Shown here: positions 9,423 to 20,169 of the stretch, piece after piece
How positions within the stretch are numbered: position 1 is the stretch's first letter
Layout: every line of letters begins with the position of its first letter
From: QHWT01 sp963755695
Lineage (GTDB): Bacteria; Acidobacteriota; Vicinamibacteria; Vicinamibacterales; 2-12-FULL-66-21
Assembly: GCA_963755695.1 (NCBI GenBank)
Contig: CAVWLB010000010.1
Coordinates: 2,046,001 to 2,110,000, forward strand
Length of the DNA: 64,000 bases
Reading direction: 5' to 3'
Notes under the pieces: model-generated
Database searches by the model: none
The model's input: the letters and a program-made list of their open reading frames with translations, nothing else
What the model was told of the DNA's origin: nothing
Made by a program: the position numbers and the translations under genes

Positions 9423-9671
9423 GTGACTGAACACACCGGCAAGTGCTGCGATGTCGTCCGCTTGCTGGCGGATTACCTCGAACATCAGCTCCCGCCGGCG
9501 ATCCAACGGGAGCTCGAACATCACTTGCAGCGCTGTCCCCGCTGCGTCGCGCAGCTTCACACCTATCAATCCACGGTGTTCCTTCTCCGCTCGCTCAGGG
9601 AAGATGAACTGCCACCGGAGCTCCGGTTGACCTTGAAGTCCTTCATCGACGCCAAATGTCACGACAACTGA
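9423..9671 (+). CDS. Mini zinc-finger (zf-HC2) anti-sigma-type protein
   Basis: An 82-residue protein starting at GTG 9423 (MTEHTGKCCDVVRLLADYLE). It contains EHHLQRCPRC, the H-x3-C-x2-C zinc site of anti-sigma domains, with no membrane segment. Such stand-alone domains usually accompany an ECF sigma gene, but no sigma gene is adjacent, so its partner is elsewhere or it binds something else. The GTG is preferred to the ATG at 9384 because the extra residues are encoded by the repeat spacer. Confidence 0.65.
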   Translation: MTEHTGKCCDVVRLLADYLEHQLPPAIQRELEHHLQRCPRCVAQLHTYQSTVFLLRSLREDELPPELRLTLKSFIDAKCHDN

Positions 9672-9742
9672 GCCTTCGGGCTGTCGCGGATGCCGGCTCG
9701 CCCCTCGTGCACGGGCGTCGGACCGCTTAGGCGTCGATCGCC

Positions 9743-10293
9743 ATGCCGCAAGGATCGCAGAACCCTCCCGAAGCGCCGCATGACCGTGTCGAGGCGCGCG
9801 CCATGGATTTGTCGCCCAAAAGGGCGTCCGATTCCGCGACCGAGATGGTGCAGGTCGTGCTGCCCAACGACGCGAACCCGCTCGGGTTCATCCTCGGCGG
9901 CACGGTCATGCACCTCATCGACATCGCCGGCGCAATCGCCTGTCATCGGCACACCCGCACGCCTGCTCGTGACGGCCGCGGTCGACGGCCTGCAGTTCCT
10001 GCATCCGATCAAGGTCGGCGACCTGATCATCCTCAACGCGCGCGTCACCGCGGTGTGGAGCACGTCGCTCGAAGTGGAGGTCGAAGTCTTCTCCGAGGAA
10101 ACGCTGACCGGGGTCCGGCGGATGACGAGCCGCGCCTACCTGACGTTCGTCGCGATCGATCGCGAAGGCCGCCGCGTGCCGATTCCGGGACTGATTCTGC
10201 GAGACCGAGGAGGATCGCCAGCGGGCGGCCGCCGCCGAAGTGCGGCGCGCCGAACGACTGAAAGCGCGCCGCGAGCTCGAGGAGCGTGTGTAG
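9743..10293 (+). CDS. Hotdog-fold acyl-CoA thioesterase (two frameshifts)
   Basis: Resembles the YciA/BACH acyl-CoA thioesterases, which hydrolyse acyl-CoA to free acid and CoA in the cytoplasm. Frame one gives MVQVVLPNDANPLGFILGGTVMHLIDIAG, the substrate-gate and catalytic Asp helix. After a shift near 9945 comes VTAAVDGLQFLHPIKVGDLI and LEVEVEVFSEE. A second shift near 10200 leads to a charged tail (AEVRRAERLKARRELEERV) and the stop at 10291-10293. Across all frames the domain is complete. Substrate chain length cannot be told. It ends at a perfect hairpin shared with the convergent gene. Confidence 0.8.
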
Positions 10294-10316
10294 GGCGCGT
10301 CTTCAGACGCGCCTTT
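10291..10316. terminator. Perfect GC hairpin between convergent genes (dispersed palindrome type)
   Basis: GGCGCGTCT (10294-10302), a 2-base loop, AGACGCGCC (10305-10313), then TTT. The hairpin starts immediately after the thioesterase stop and precedes the convergent protease end. Its GTGTAGG-like lead-in matches the cloverleaf element at 57304-57365, so it may be the same repeat family. Confidence 0.7.
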
Positions 10317-10330
10317 GGGCCCGCCCCGCT

Positions 10331-11838
10331 TCAGTTCGTCTCCAATCCCACCACACTCCGTTCGAGATCGATCGTCACGCGTGTAGTGGCTCAGGAACTT
10401 GTGGCCGACGATCCCGCCGAGCTGGAAGCCGAGCAGCGCGCTCGGCGCGTTCAGGTTCAGCACGACCACCGGGATTTTCGAGAAGCGGATCGAGTTGAAC
10501 TCGAGATCGACGTTGGGCAGCAGGAACGCGTCCTTGTCCCAGCCCGACGTCCCGTAGACCTTCAGCGGAATCCGCCGCTGCGTGTTCGGCATCGTCAGCT
10601 GCCCGGCGGTCGACTGGCTGATCGAGATCACTTCCCCGCCGGTGTCGACGACGAAGGACGCAGGCTGTGCCGTTGACGATGCCGCGGACCGTGGCCAGGC
10701 GGTAGAGCCGCAGCGGCAGCTCGGTGGCGTAGCGGGTCTCGGGCAACGAGCGTGCCGATCACGAGCTGACGGCGTGCGTAGTCGACGCGCATCGAGAGGC
10801 CGAGCGCCAGCGGCGAGAAGCTCTCCGGCTCGCGCGACCGGAAGCTCGCCGAGCGGCGGGTTCTTGATCAGGCACGGCACGTTGCGCACCTTCAGGTCGC
10901 CGACCTCCAGCGAGTCGATGCGGCCGACCTGCAGGCCGCGCAGGCCGACGTCGCCGACGCCCGCGCTCTGCATGTAGGTGATCGGCATGATGCCGCGCCG
11001 ACGCGCCAGGTCGCGCGAGACGACCGTCTGCTCCGCGCCGGTGTCGAGCACGAAATCGCTCGCGCCCTGCCGTTGACCTTCACGCGCACGAGCACCTTGT
11101 CGTTCGCGATCCGAATCGGGACGGTCCAGGACAGACCGGTCGCCCTCGAACTCCACCGCCGTCCGCCCGCGGAACGAATCGAGGAACCGGATCTCGGCGC
11201 GCGTCCACGCCGCCTTGTCGCTGCGATACTTGTTCGGCAGCAGGTTGACGTAGTTGCCGTAGGCGGCCGCCGCTTCTTCGTACCGGTGCTGCCGTTCGTA
11301 GATGACGCCGACGGTGTGGTGGAACTCCGGTTCGCGGGGCGCCAGGCGCACCGCCTCCTGCGCTTCGACCAGCGCCTCGTCGAGGCGGTTGCGCGCGGTC
11401 AGCATGCGCGCGCGGCCGTGATGCGCACGCGCTTCGCCTTCGTCCGACTTGAGCGCACCATCGTACTGCGGCTTCGGCTTCATCGAAGAGCCCGGACGCC
11501 CACAGCGTGTCTGCAAGAAGGGCCTGCGCGCGGGCGCTACCGCGATCGTCGTCCACGAGCTGCTGTGCTTCCGTCCGCGCCGCGGCAAAATCCCCCGCCC
11601 GCAGCAACGCCAAGGTAAGACCAGTCCGCGCCTGCCGTTTGATCCCCTCATCGTCAGCTGCCGCAGCCACCGCACGCCGGTAAGGGACGATGGCCTCGCG
11701 GAATCGCCCTTCGGCGGCCAGCAGGTCACCAAGCTGGAGTTCGATATCGCCGGCGGCCGACTGGGGCGCCTGAGCTTTGATGATCAACGGAACCATGAGC
11801 ACGGTCGAAAGAGCGGCGACCAGGCAGGTTCTGCGCAT
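10331..11838 (-). CDS. TPR / retropepsin-like aspartyl protease (several frameshifts)
   Basis: Start ATG at 11838 gives MRRTCLVAALSTVLMVPLI, a signal peptide, then TPR-like helices (ELQLGDLLAAEGRFREAIVPYRRAV, ARAHHGRARMLTARNRLDEAL, YEEAAAAYGNYVNLLP). Two aspartyl-protease half-sites follow: FVLDTGAEQTVVS and FVVDTGGEVISIS, each with a D-T-G triad, and hydrophobic strand motifs GVGDVGLRGLQ and QLGGIVGHKFLSHY. The gene must be read through at least five frame changes between 11460 and 10380. The stop is inferred at 10331-10333. Likely a periplasmic clan AA protease; two DTG sites in one chain could build an intramolecular pepsin-like pair. Broken frame is probably sequence error because all domains survive. 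Confidence 0.7.
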
Positions 11839-11922
11839 GATGGGCGGACTATAGCAAAGATCCGGCGTGGCCGAGGCTGCGGGCTTCGGGACGTCGCCCG
11901 ACATCCTTTGCGCTGAAAGTCT

Positions 11923-12384
11923 CTATCGTTGATAGCTCTCGATCGGGACTCCGTCGTACATCTCGTCGATCCGGAGAATCTGCGATCGCGGCTGTACTGC
12001 CGAGCTCGTAGTCCTCGCTCATGATGAGCGCTTTGATCGGCTTGGTGGGACAGACTTCCGCACACAGCCCGCAGAAGCTGCAGCGCGAGAGGTTGAAATC
12101 GAAGTAATCGAGAATCTTGATCTTCTGTCCGGGCTCGCGGTGCCCGCCAAGCGCGATCAGATCGTCCGGACACACCTTCGCGCACTGATCGCAGACGATG
12201 CAGGTTGGCGCGCCGGTTTCTGGCTCGACCTGGAGCCGCAGGACGCCGCGAAAGCGCGGCGCCACGGACGCCGTTCGGCGGGATATTGAAAGGTGAAAGC
12301 AGGCTGCGGCGTGTACACGGAGTGTCACGCCACATGCCCTTGAGCAGATCGATCAGAAGAATCGATTCGGAGAAAGCGTCGCAT
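11923..12384 (-). CDS. nuoI: NADH-quinone oxidoreductase subunit I-like 2[4Fe-4S] protein (frameshifts)
   Basis: The start at 12384 gives MRRFLRID, then after a one-base shift LLIDLLKGMWRD. Next come APRFRGVLRL and two ferredoxin clusters, CIVCDQCAKVCP and CSFCGLCAEVCP, the electron path from NuoG to NuoB in complex I. The C-terminus IDEMYDGVPIESYQR and stop at 11923 are in another frame. At least three indels are needed. It begins 9 bases after the nuoB stop. No other complex I subunit is adjacent, so it may serve the main complex from a separate locus or a smaller related complex. Confidence 0.8.
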
Positions 12385-12392
12385 GACGCGGT

Positions 12393-12936
<544 letters not shown>

Positions 12937-12943
12937 GGTGGTT

Positions 12944-13058
12944 GCGGTCTGCGGTCTACCTCTCGCGGTCTGCAGTCCATGTTTCGAGGTTCACGGCTTC
13001 ACAGTGCCAACCGCTGGCGGCGTCAACCGCGAACCGTTGACTGCTGACTGCGAACCGC
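12944..13058. repeat. Inverted repeat array with GCGGTCT words
   Basis: GCGGTCTGCGGTCT and GCGGTCTGCAGTC on the left oppose TTGACTGCTGACTGCGAACCG on the right. It lies between two genes of the same strand (ferredoxin, then nuoB). Confidence 0.6.
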
Positions 13059-13319
13059 TCACTTCTGGAAATACTGCGCATTCACCGGGATGTAGTTCTT
13101 CCACTTGTCCGGCGTTTCGTCCAACGCGAAGATCGCCTCGACGGGACACGCCGGCACGCACGCGCCGCAATCGATGCATTCGTCGGGATGAATATAGAGC
13201 ATCTCAGCGGCCGCGAACTCCGGCTCGTCCTTGCGCGGATGGATGCAGTCAACCGGGCAGACGTCCACGCAGGCAGTGTCTTTGGTCCCGATGCAGGGTT
13301 CGCAGATGATGTACGCCAC
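13059..13319 (-). CDS. 7Fe/8Fe-type bacterial ferredoxin
   Basis: An intact 86-residue ferredoxin beginning MAYIICEPCIGTKDTACVDVCP. The N-terminal cluster Cys are spaced C-x7-C-x3-C-P, and the second site CIDCGACVPACP is a standard [4Fe-4S] motif. The C-terminus (DKWKNYIPVNAQYFQ) matches FdxA-like ferredoxins that carry one 3Fe and one 4Fe cluster. It is a low-potential electron carrier in the cytoplasm. It lies just upstream of the nuoB-nuoI pair on the same strand, so a shared electron-transfer role is possible but not shown. Confidence 0.92.
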   Translation of the reverse strand: MAYIICEPCIGTKDTACVDVCPVDCIHPRKDEPEFAAAEMLYIHPDECIDCGACVPACPVEAIFALDETPDKWKNYIPVNAQYFQK

Positions 13320-13337
13320 TCTTACTCCTCCGAAAGA

Positions 13338-14078
13338 TCAAGCCCCCAACGCGATCGTGGGGCCGGATATGTGTCCAAGTCGCATTGAAATGAGCCGCGC
13401 GAGTTCGATTGCCGTCTTCGGCTGCTCGGCGGTGAACGGTGAGTCGTTCGCGCCGTGGGCGAACACGCCGACGCGCGCGACCTCGCGCCCGGTGTAATCG
13501 TGAACAGGCGCGCAGGTGCACAGCAAACGTTGGGCGCCATGCGTCGTCTGCGGCGGTCCGAACCGCAGCAGCACGCGATCGGTCTGCACCGCGTCGGCCG
13601 GATTCGCGAGCCGTACGCAGCTCAGGCGCCGAGCCGGGGTTTCCTGGAAGAACATCGCGCAGTGCCCGGGCATCTCCCGGCCGTACGCGGTGTGCATGCT
13701 GACCTCGTCTGGCCCGGCCTTCCAGACGTAGGTGACCTCGCCGGCTGACGGCATCGCCATGAACGCGCGGGGGCCACCGCGCAACGCGAACTCGCGCAGC
13801 ACCGGATATGCGTGCAGGCGGAGCTCGGATCGACCCAGCAGCCGGAAGCTCAAATCGAGCATCTTCAGCGTGAGCGTGTAGCGCGCCGTTTCGTCTTCCT
13901 GCCGCACGTAACCCCGGCGCTTCAACACGGCAAGCAGGCGGTGCACGGTGGACACCGGCCGGTTGACGGCCCGCGACAGTTCCGTAACGCTCAGGCCCCG
14001 CTTTGCGCCGGCAAGCGCTTCGCAGATTTCCAGCGCCTTTTCGAGCGATGTGTGGCTTTCTCTTGATTCGGCGTTCAT
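13338..14078 (-). CDS. IclR-family transcriptional regulator
   Basis: A 246-residue regulator with an N-terminal winged helix-turn-helix (LSVTELSRAVNRPVSTVHRLL) followed by the IclR effector domain (RLHAYPVLREFALRGGPRAF, GREMPGHC). It is divergent from the porin gene at 14145 with a 66-base gap that contains a palindrome, and 18 bases upstream of the ferredoxin gene on its own strand. IclR proteins commonly control catabolic or transport genes through small-molecule binding; the porin operon and the ferredoxin/nuo genes are the obvious local candidates. Confidence 0.9.
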   Translation of the reverse strand: MNAESRESHTSLEKALEICEALAGAKRGLSVTELSRAVNRPVSTVHRLLAVLKRRGYVRQEDETARYTLTLKMLDLSFRLLGRSELRLHAYPVLREFALRGGPRAFMAMPSAGEVTYVWKAGPDEVSMHTAYGREMPGHCAMFFQETPARRLSCVRLANPADAVQTDRVLLRFGPPQTTHGAQRLLCTCAPVHDYTGREVARVGVFAHGANDSPFTAEQPKTAIELARLISMRLGHISGPTIALGA

Positions 14079-14105
14079 CGGCGGTTTACTTTGATTCCAC
14101 TATGC

Positions 14106-14118
14106 GGAATGGCGTTCC
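14106..14118. promoter_or_regulatory. IclR-type operator candidate
   Basis: GGAATGGCGTTCC is a near-palindrome in the divergent gap between the IclR gene and the porin gene. IclR-family operators are often short palindromes of this form. Placement is suggestive; binding is inferred. Confidence 0.4.
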
Positions 14119-14144
14119 ATCTTGCTTCAGACTAAATATATACC

Positions 14145-15422
14145 ATGCGGAGCGCGCCAATTCTCTCGGCGGCCGTTGCGGTCCTGCTGGTTGGCGCACG
14201 GGTCGGCTCGACCCAAACGTTACCCACCGGTCCCCTCGAGCTGGTAAACGGGCAGGTCACGGTCGCCGCAGAGGTCGCCGCAACATTTGGTGCCGAGGAC
14301 GATGCCGTGCCGCCCGAGTGTCCACCGGGCTGTGCCGGATTCTTCAATTACACCGACTACCAGCACAACGCGCTGCGGATGTTCCGCGTGTCGTTCACCG
14401 GCGCGTGGAGGCCCTCGCGTCGGTTCGCCTTTCTCACGGAGATTCGTTCCGAGGACGCGGAACAGTTCAGGGCATACGCGCTCTACCTCCGCGTCCGTCC
14501 GTGGACGTCGCGCGCGTTCGACGTGCAGGTCGGACGCATTCCGCCGGTGTTTGGCGCGTACTCGCGGCACGTGTACGGCACCGACAGCAGGTTGATTGGC
14601 CAGCCGCTGGCCTACCAATACCTGACGTCGCTTCGACCCGACGCCGTTCCGGCAAACGCTGACGAGCTCCTCTTCATGCGCGGACGCGGGTGGCGCCCGT
14701 CGTATTCGGTCGGCTCGGACGCTACGGCTACGGGCGTCCCGATCATCAGCGCCTACCAGTGGGATGTCGGCATCGAGGCGAGCGTCGATACGCGGCAGTT
14801 CGAAGCGGCCGCCGCGGTTACCTCCGGAACGCTGTCGAACCCGCGGGTGGATGATGACAACGATGGACGCCAGTTCTCGGCGCGGGTAGGATGGAAACCG
14901 GTTGTCGGCCTCATCATGGGCGCGTCGTACGCGCACGGCGAGTGGCTGAACGGCGCGCTCCGCAATAAACTGGCTCCCGTCATTCCGGCGGGCGAGCACT
15001 TTCCCCAAGAGGCGTTTGGCGTCGACCTCGAATACTCGCGGGACTACTGGCTCGTGCGCGGAGAAATGATCCTGAGCCGGTGGCGGCTTCCCAGGCTCGC
15101 GGCCCCGTTCATCGATGGTCCGCTCGACGCGACCTCCGGGTTCGTCGAGACGCGATATCGCTTCACACCGCGGCTGTTCGCCGCTGCGCGTGTCGAGGGC
15201 TTGACCTTCTCGAAGATCAGCGGCTCAAAGATCACCGAAGAGGCCCCGTTCAACGGCCTTCCCCAGAGCTGGGATGCGTCGGTCACTCGTATCGAAGTGG
15301 GGGGCGGCATCTACCTTCAGCGCAATCTCATCGCACGCGCGATCGTGCAGCGCAACTGGCGCGACGGCGGGCTCGTCCGCGATAAGACGTACGTCTCCGG
15401 CCAACTCGCCTTCTGGTTCTGA
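14145..15422 (+). CDS. Outer-membrane porin-like beta-barrel protein
   Basis: A 425-residue exported protein: signal peptide (about 1-23, ending VGSTQ), then alternating amphipathic strands with aromatic girdles (FRVSFTGAWRPSRRFAFLTEIRS, FDVQVGRIPPVFGAYSRH) and a terminal FWF, the C-terminal aromatic signature of outer-membrane barrels. FDVQVGRIPP resembles the strand pattern of phosphate-selective-porin-like proteins. A short Cys pair (PPECPPGCAGFF) lies near the N-terminus. It is the first gene of an operon with a cupredoxin, a sensor kinase and a response regulator; the next ATG overlaps its stop. Confidence 0.8.
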   Translation: MRSAPILSAAVAVLLVGARVGSTQTLPTGPLELVNGQVTVAAEVAATFGAEDDAVPPECPPGCAGFFNYTDYQHNALRMFRVSFTGAWRPSRRFAFLTEIRSEDAEQFRAYALYLRVRPWTSRAFDVQVGRIPPVFGAYSRHVYGTDSRLIGQPLAYQYLTSLRPDAVPANADELLFMRGRGWRPSYSVGSDATATGVPIISAYQWDVGIEASVDTRQFEAAAAVTSGTLSNPRVDDDNDGRQFSARVGWKPVVGLIMGASYAHGEWLNGALRNKLAPVIPAGEHFPQEAFGVDLEYSRDYWLVRGEMILSRWRLPRLAAPFIDGPLDATSGFVETRYRFTPRLFAAARVEGLTFSKISGSKITEEAPFNGLPQSWDASVTRIEVGGGIYLQRNLIARAIVQRNWRDGGLVRDKTYVSGQLAFWF

Positions 15423-16114
15423 TGAAACTCACGCACGCGCTGGCCATCGTCTTCGCTGCAACGCTGCTGCTCGGAACCGGATCGCGAGAGCAGCGAGAGC
15501 CGCGCCCGCGGGTGGCGGTGGGAATTATCCGTGGACGCGTCGAATTGCGGTCGGCCGGATCGCCGGAGGTCCGGCCGGATGTCGCCGCGCTCGGCATGCA
15601 CGCCGCCCACGACCGCCCCGATCGCCGCCGCAGCGTGGTGTATCTCGAGACCGCGCCGCGCCCCGCGTTCGATCCGGGCGACGAGCAGCGTGCGCGGATG
15701 GACCAGCGCAACGAGAACTTCGTCCCGCACGTGCTGCCGATTGTTTCCGGCACGACGGTGGACTTTCCCAATGACGACTCGACCTACCACAGCGTGTTTT
15801 CGCTGTCCAAGCCGAAGCCGTTCAATCTGGGACGCTATGCCGCCGGCCGCTCCAAATCGGTCCGGTTCGATCAACCGGGCATCATCCGGGTGTTCTGCGA
15901 GATCCATTCGCATATGAGCGCGTTCATCCTGGTCTTCGCGCATCGCTACTACGCGGTGACGGATGACGACAGCCGCTATCGGCTGCCAAACGTGCCAGCG
16001 GGCTCCTACACGGTGACGGTGTGGAACGAGACCGTGCACGGCGACCCGCCGCGGCGGCTGGTCACGATTGCGCCGGAGGGTGGCGACGTCGACGCCGACT
16101 TCACGATCCGATGA
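15422..16114 (+). CDS. Exported cupredoxin (type 1 copper) protein with a carboxypeptidase-regulatory-like tail
   Basis: A 230-residue exported protein with a signal peptide (about 1-20). The central domain contains STYHSVF and FCEIHSHM, giving His plus Cys, His and Met in the order and spacing of a blue-copper site, though copper binding is inferred. The C-terminal 60 residues (YRLPNVPAGSYTVTVWNE) resemble a carboxypeptidase-regulatory Ig-like domain. Resembles the methylamine-utilisation-type plastocyanin proteins seen in Acidobacteriota. It overlaps both neighbours by 1-4 bases (porin before, histidine kinase after), so the four genes are probably one transcript and translationally coupled. 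Confidence 0.82.
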   Translation: MKLTHALAIVFAATLLLGTGSREQREPRPRVAVGIIRGRVELRSAGSPEVRPDVAALGMHAAHDRPDRRRSVVYLETAPRPAFDPGDEQRARMDQRNENFVPHVLPIVSGTTVDFPNDDSTYHSVFSLSKPKPFNLGRYAAGRSKSVRFDQPGIIRVFCEIHSHMSAFILVFAHRYYAVTDDDSRYRLPNVPAGSYTVTVWNETVHGDPPRRLVTIAPEGGDVDADFTIR

Positions 16115-17865
16115 GCGTCTTCTCTTCGCTGAGCAACCGGATCTTCTTTGCCACGGCGCTGCTCGCCGTGCTATCGACCGGCGTCGCCATCTACTTCGTG
16201 AACCGCGCGGTGACACGCCAGGCGGAGAACGAGCTGCAGCGCGGCCTCCTCGAGGCTGGAACGCTGGTCGATGAATACCGCACCCTGCTCTTCGACCACT
16301 TCAAGCGCGAGGCCCGGCTGATCGCGGATCTTCCGTTGATCAAGGCCGCCGCGTTCGAAACCGACGTCACCACGCTCGAACCGATTGCGAAGGAGTACCG
16401 CCGCGAAGTCAATGCCGATCTCTTGATCATCACCGATCGCCGCGGCCGGGTGTTGACCCAGCTCGGCGCCGAAGACGTCAAGACCGACGGCCTTGGCGGC
16501 ATTCCGGGCATCCAGCAGGCGCTCAAGGGACGGGAAGAAACCTCGTTCTGGCCGGAGGCGCACGGCATCCTGCAGATTGCCTCGGTGCCGATCTTCATCG
16601 GCCGCGGCCAGCCGGAAACGCTCGGCACGCTCAACCTCGGCGTGGCGCTCGACGATCGCCAGGCGACCCGGTTCAAGGCGCTGACCAACAGTGAGGTGGC
16701 CTTTGGCGTCAACGGGGTGATCCAGACGGCGACGCTGCCGGAATCGGACTGGCAGACGCTGGCGCCGCTCCTGAATCACGCCGGGATGCAGTCGATTACC
16801 CTGAACGGCAACGAATTCCTTGCGATTACCAAGCCGCTGGCGCCCGTCGAAGGCGCGGGGCAGCCGATGGCGATCGTGCTGCGATCGCGGACCGAGCGTC
16901 TGCAGTTTCTGCGCGTGCTGCACGCGACGCTGGCCGGCGCGGCGCTGGTCGCGCTGATCGCGGCAATTGGCCTCAGTTACGCCATCGCCCGCACCGTGAC
17001 CCGTCCGCTCGGCACCATCACCTCGACGATGCGCGACATGACCGCCACCGGCGACCTGACCCGACGCATCCCTCTCTCGGATACCAAATGGCAGGACGAA
17101 GACGCGCGCCTTCTGGTGACGACGTTCAACGCGATGACCGATGCGATCGAGCGCTTCCAACGGGAGGCGACCCAGCGCGAGCGATTGTCGTCGCTGGGAC
17201 GCCTGTCGACCGTGGTGGCGCACGAGATCCGCAATCCCCTGATGATCATCAAGTCCGCGCTCCGCACCCTGAGGCGGGACGACGTGAAGCCCGACCAGGT
17301 GCGTGCCGTCGCCCGCGACATCGACGAGGAGATCGCCCGTCTGAACCGCATCGTGGCCGAGGTGCTCGACTTCGCGCGCCCGATCAAGTTCGATCTTGCG
17401 CCGACCGACATCAACGCGCTCGCCCGTGACGCGGTCAGGGCAGCTGACGCGGACGACGCGGACGGGAAGATCAAGCTGGATCTCGACAGCACCATCCCGG
17501 AACTCACTACCGACGCCGAGCGACTGCGCCAGGCGCTCGTCAATATCGTCGGCAACGCCATCCAGGCGGTCGACTCGCGAGAACCGCCGTTGGATGGCGA
17601 GTTGATCCGGTTGCGGACCGCAAAGCTCACCACCCGCCGCGTCGCGATCACCGTCTCTGACCGAGGAACGGGGATCCCGCCTGAAGATCTTCCGCGCGTC
17701 TTCGATCCATTTTTCACCACCCGCCGGACAGGCACCGGTATCGGCCTCGCCATTTCGCGGAATATCATCGAGGGACTGGGCGGCCGGATCACCGTCTCGA
17801 GCGAACGCAACCACGGCACGGAAGTGCGCATCGAACTGCCCCTGCAGCCCCCAGCTACTGCATGA
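16111..17865 (+). CDS. Membrane sensor histidine kinase (Cache-HAMP-HisKA-HATPase)
   Basis: The ATG at 16111 overlaps the previous stop (ATGA). Two membrane spans (about residues 8-28 and 293-315) flank a periplasmic sensor of about 260 residues that looks like a Cache fold (DYRTL-like helix, NADLLIITDRRGRVL). A HAMP domain (TVTRPLGTITSTMRDM) leads to the phospho-acceptor helix VVAHEIRNPLMIIKSAL and an HATPase domain with NIVGNAIQAV (N box), DRGTGIPPEDL and TGIGLAIS (G boxes). It should phosphorylate the sigma-54 regulator encoded next. The ligand is unknown; clustering with a porin and cupredoxin hints at a metal or redox-linked substrate (inference). Confidence 0.93.
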   Translation: MSVFSSLSNRIFFATALLAVLSTGVAIYFVNRAVTRQAENELQRGLLEAGTLVDEYRTLLFDHFKREARLIADLPLIKAAAFETDVTTLEPIAKEYRREVNADLLIITDRRGRVLTQLGAEDVKTDGLGGIPGIQQALKGREETSFWPEAHGILQIASVPIFIGRGQPETLGTLNLGVALDDRQATRFKALTNSEVAFGVNGVIQTATLPESDWQTLAPLLNHAGMQSITLNGNEFLAITKPLAPVEGAGQPMAIVLRSRTERLQFLRVLHATLAGAALVALIAAIGLSYAIARTVTRPLGTITSTMRDMTATGDLTRRIPLSDTKWQDEDARLLVTTFNAMTDAIERFQREATQRERLSSLGRLSTVVAHEIRNPLMIIKSALRTLRRDDVKPDQVRAVARDIDEEIARLNRIVAEVLDFARPIKFDLAPTDINALARDAVRAADADDADGKIKLDLDSTIPELTTDAERLRQALVNIVGNAIQAVDSREPPLDGELIRLRTAKLTTRRVAITVSDRGTGIPPEDLPRVFDPFFTTRRTGTGIGLAISRNIIEGLGGRITVSSERNHGTEVRIELPLQPPATA

Positions 17866-19226
17866 CTGTCACCGGTTCCATTCTTCTCGTCGACGATGAA
17901 GCGAAGATCCGGAACGCGCTCGCGCAGGCATTGCGCGAGGAGGGCCATGAGGTCACCGCTACCGACAGTCCACGCGAGGCGCAGCGCCTGCTCGGGCGCC
18001 GCGTGTTCGATGTGCTACTCGTCGACAACCTGATGCCGGAGTTGACCGGCCTGGACCTGATTCGCGAGCTCGTTGCCTCGAGCGCGGAGAGCGACCGGCC
18101 GCAGATCCTGCTGATGACGGCGCACGCGACGGTCGAGAGCGCCATTGAGGCGATGAAGCTCGGCGCGCTCGACTATTTGCAGAAGCCGTTCGACATCGAC
18201 GAGCTGCTGGTGGTCGTCAACCGGGCGCTGGATCACCAGCGGCTCCGCACACAGCATCGTTACCTGCTCAGCGAGCGCGCAGAAGAGTTCAACCATTACG
18301 GCATCGTCGGCCGCAGCCGGGGGATGCAGGAAGTCATCAGAACGGCAGAGGTCGTGGCCCGCTCGAAAAGTACGGTGCTCATTACCGGTGAAACGGGAAC
18401 GGGCAAGGAGATGGTGGCACGGGCCATTCACTATCACAGCGCGCAGCGCGACATGCCGCTCATCAAGGTGAACTGCGCGGCCATCCCCGAGAATCTGTTG
18501 GAATCTGAACTCTTCGGTCACGTCCGCGGTGCGTTTACGGGCGCGGCGACGAGCAAGAAGGGGAAGTTCGCGCTGGCCGATGGCGGAACGATCTTCCTCG
18601 ACGAGATTGGAACGATGTCGCCGCCACTCCAGGCCAAGCTGCTGCGTGTGCTGCAGGAGCGGGAGTTCGAGCCGCTTGGATCGGAACGGAGCCAGAAGGT
18701 GGACGTGCGGGTCATCGCCGCGACCAATCGGGACCTGCCGGTGATGGTCTCCGACGGGCGATTCCAGGAGGATCTCTACTACCGGCTGAACGTCATCCCG
18801 ATTTCAATTCCGCCACTGCGCGAGCGGCGCGACGACATTCCCGTGCTGGTCGATCACTTCATCCAGAAGCACGCGCAGCGTGCCGGCAAGCGGATCGACG
18901 GCATGGAGCCGGACGTGCTCGAGGCGCTGCAGGCGGCCGACTGGCCGGGCAACGTGCGCGAACTCGAGAACACCGTCGAACGCGCGGTGGTGCTCTCCCC
19001 AGCGGCGGTGATCGGTCCGGAAGTGGTGCGGTTGCTCGGCGTGTCGTCGAGTCCGCCGGCGGGACTGCCCTCACTGAATCTGCGGCAGAACCTCGATTGG
19101 GCCGAGCGCGAGACCGTTCGCCGCGCATTGGAGACCTCCGCCGGGGTCAAGAAGGACGCAGCCGAAACGATGGGGATCAGCCAGCGCGCCTTGAGCTACT
19201 ATCTCGCCAAGCACCGCATCGAATAG
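17862..19226 (+). CDS. NtrC-family sigma-54-dependent response regulator
   Basis: A 454-residue protein with receiver domain (LLVDDEAKIR; phospho-acceptor Asp in LLVDNLMPELTG), AAA+ domain with Walker A GETGTGKE, the sigma-54 contact loop GAFTGA, Walker B GGTIFLDEIG and the RxxxYYRLNV sensor region, and a Fis-type HTH (DAAETMGISQRALSYYLAKH). It activates RpoN promoters after phosphorylation by the kinase encoded just upstream; the genes overlap by 4 bases. Its targets could include its own operon or the second barrel/cupredoxin pair that follows at 19904; no clear -24/-12 promoter was found there. Confidence 0.94.
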   Translation: MTVTGSILLVDDEAKIRNALAQALREEGHEVTATDSPREAQRLLGRRVFDVLLVDNLMPELTGLDLIRELVASSAESDRPQILLMTAHATVESAIEAMKLGALDYLQKPFDIDELLVVVNRALDHQRLRTQHRYLLSERAEEFNHYGIVGRSRGMQEVIRTAEVVARSKSTVLITGETGTGKEMVARAIHYHSAQRDMPLIKVNCAAIPENLLESELFGHVRGAFTGAATSKKGKFALADGGTIFLDEIGTMSPPLQAKLLRVLQEREFEPLGSERSQKVDVRVIAATNRDLPVMVSDGRFQEDLYYRLNVIPISIPPLRERRDDIPVLVDHFIQKHAQRAGKRIDGMEPDVLEALQAADWPGNVRELENTVERAVVLSPAAVIGPEVVRLLGVSSSPPAGLPSLNLRQNLDWAERETVRRALETSAGVKKDAAETMGISQRALSYYLAKHRIE

Positions 19227-19329
19227 GGACACTCACACTTCTCTCCAAAAACGACCGACGGGAGACTGTCAGCCTTTCTGATTCCCAACCGTCACTGTGA
19301 CCGTTCGGGCTTTCGCGCGGCGTAAAAAG

Positions 19330-20169
<840 letters not shown>

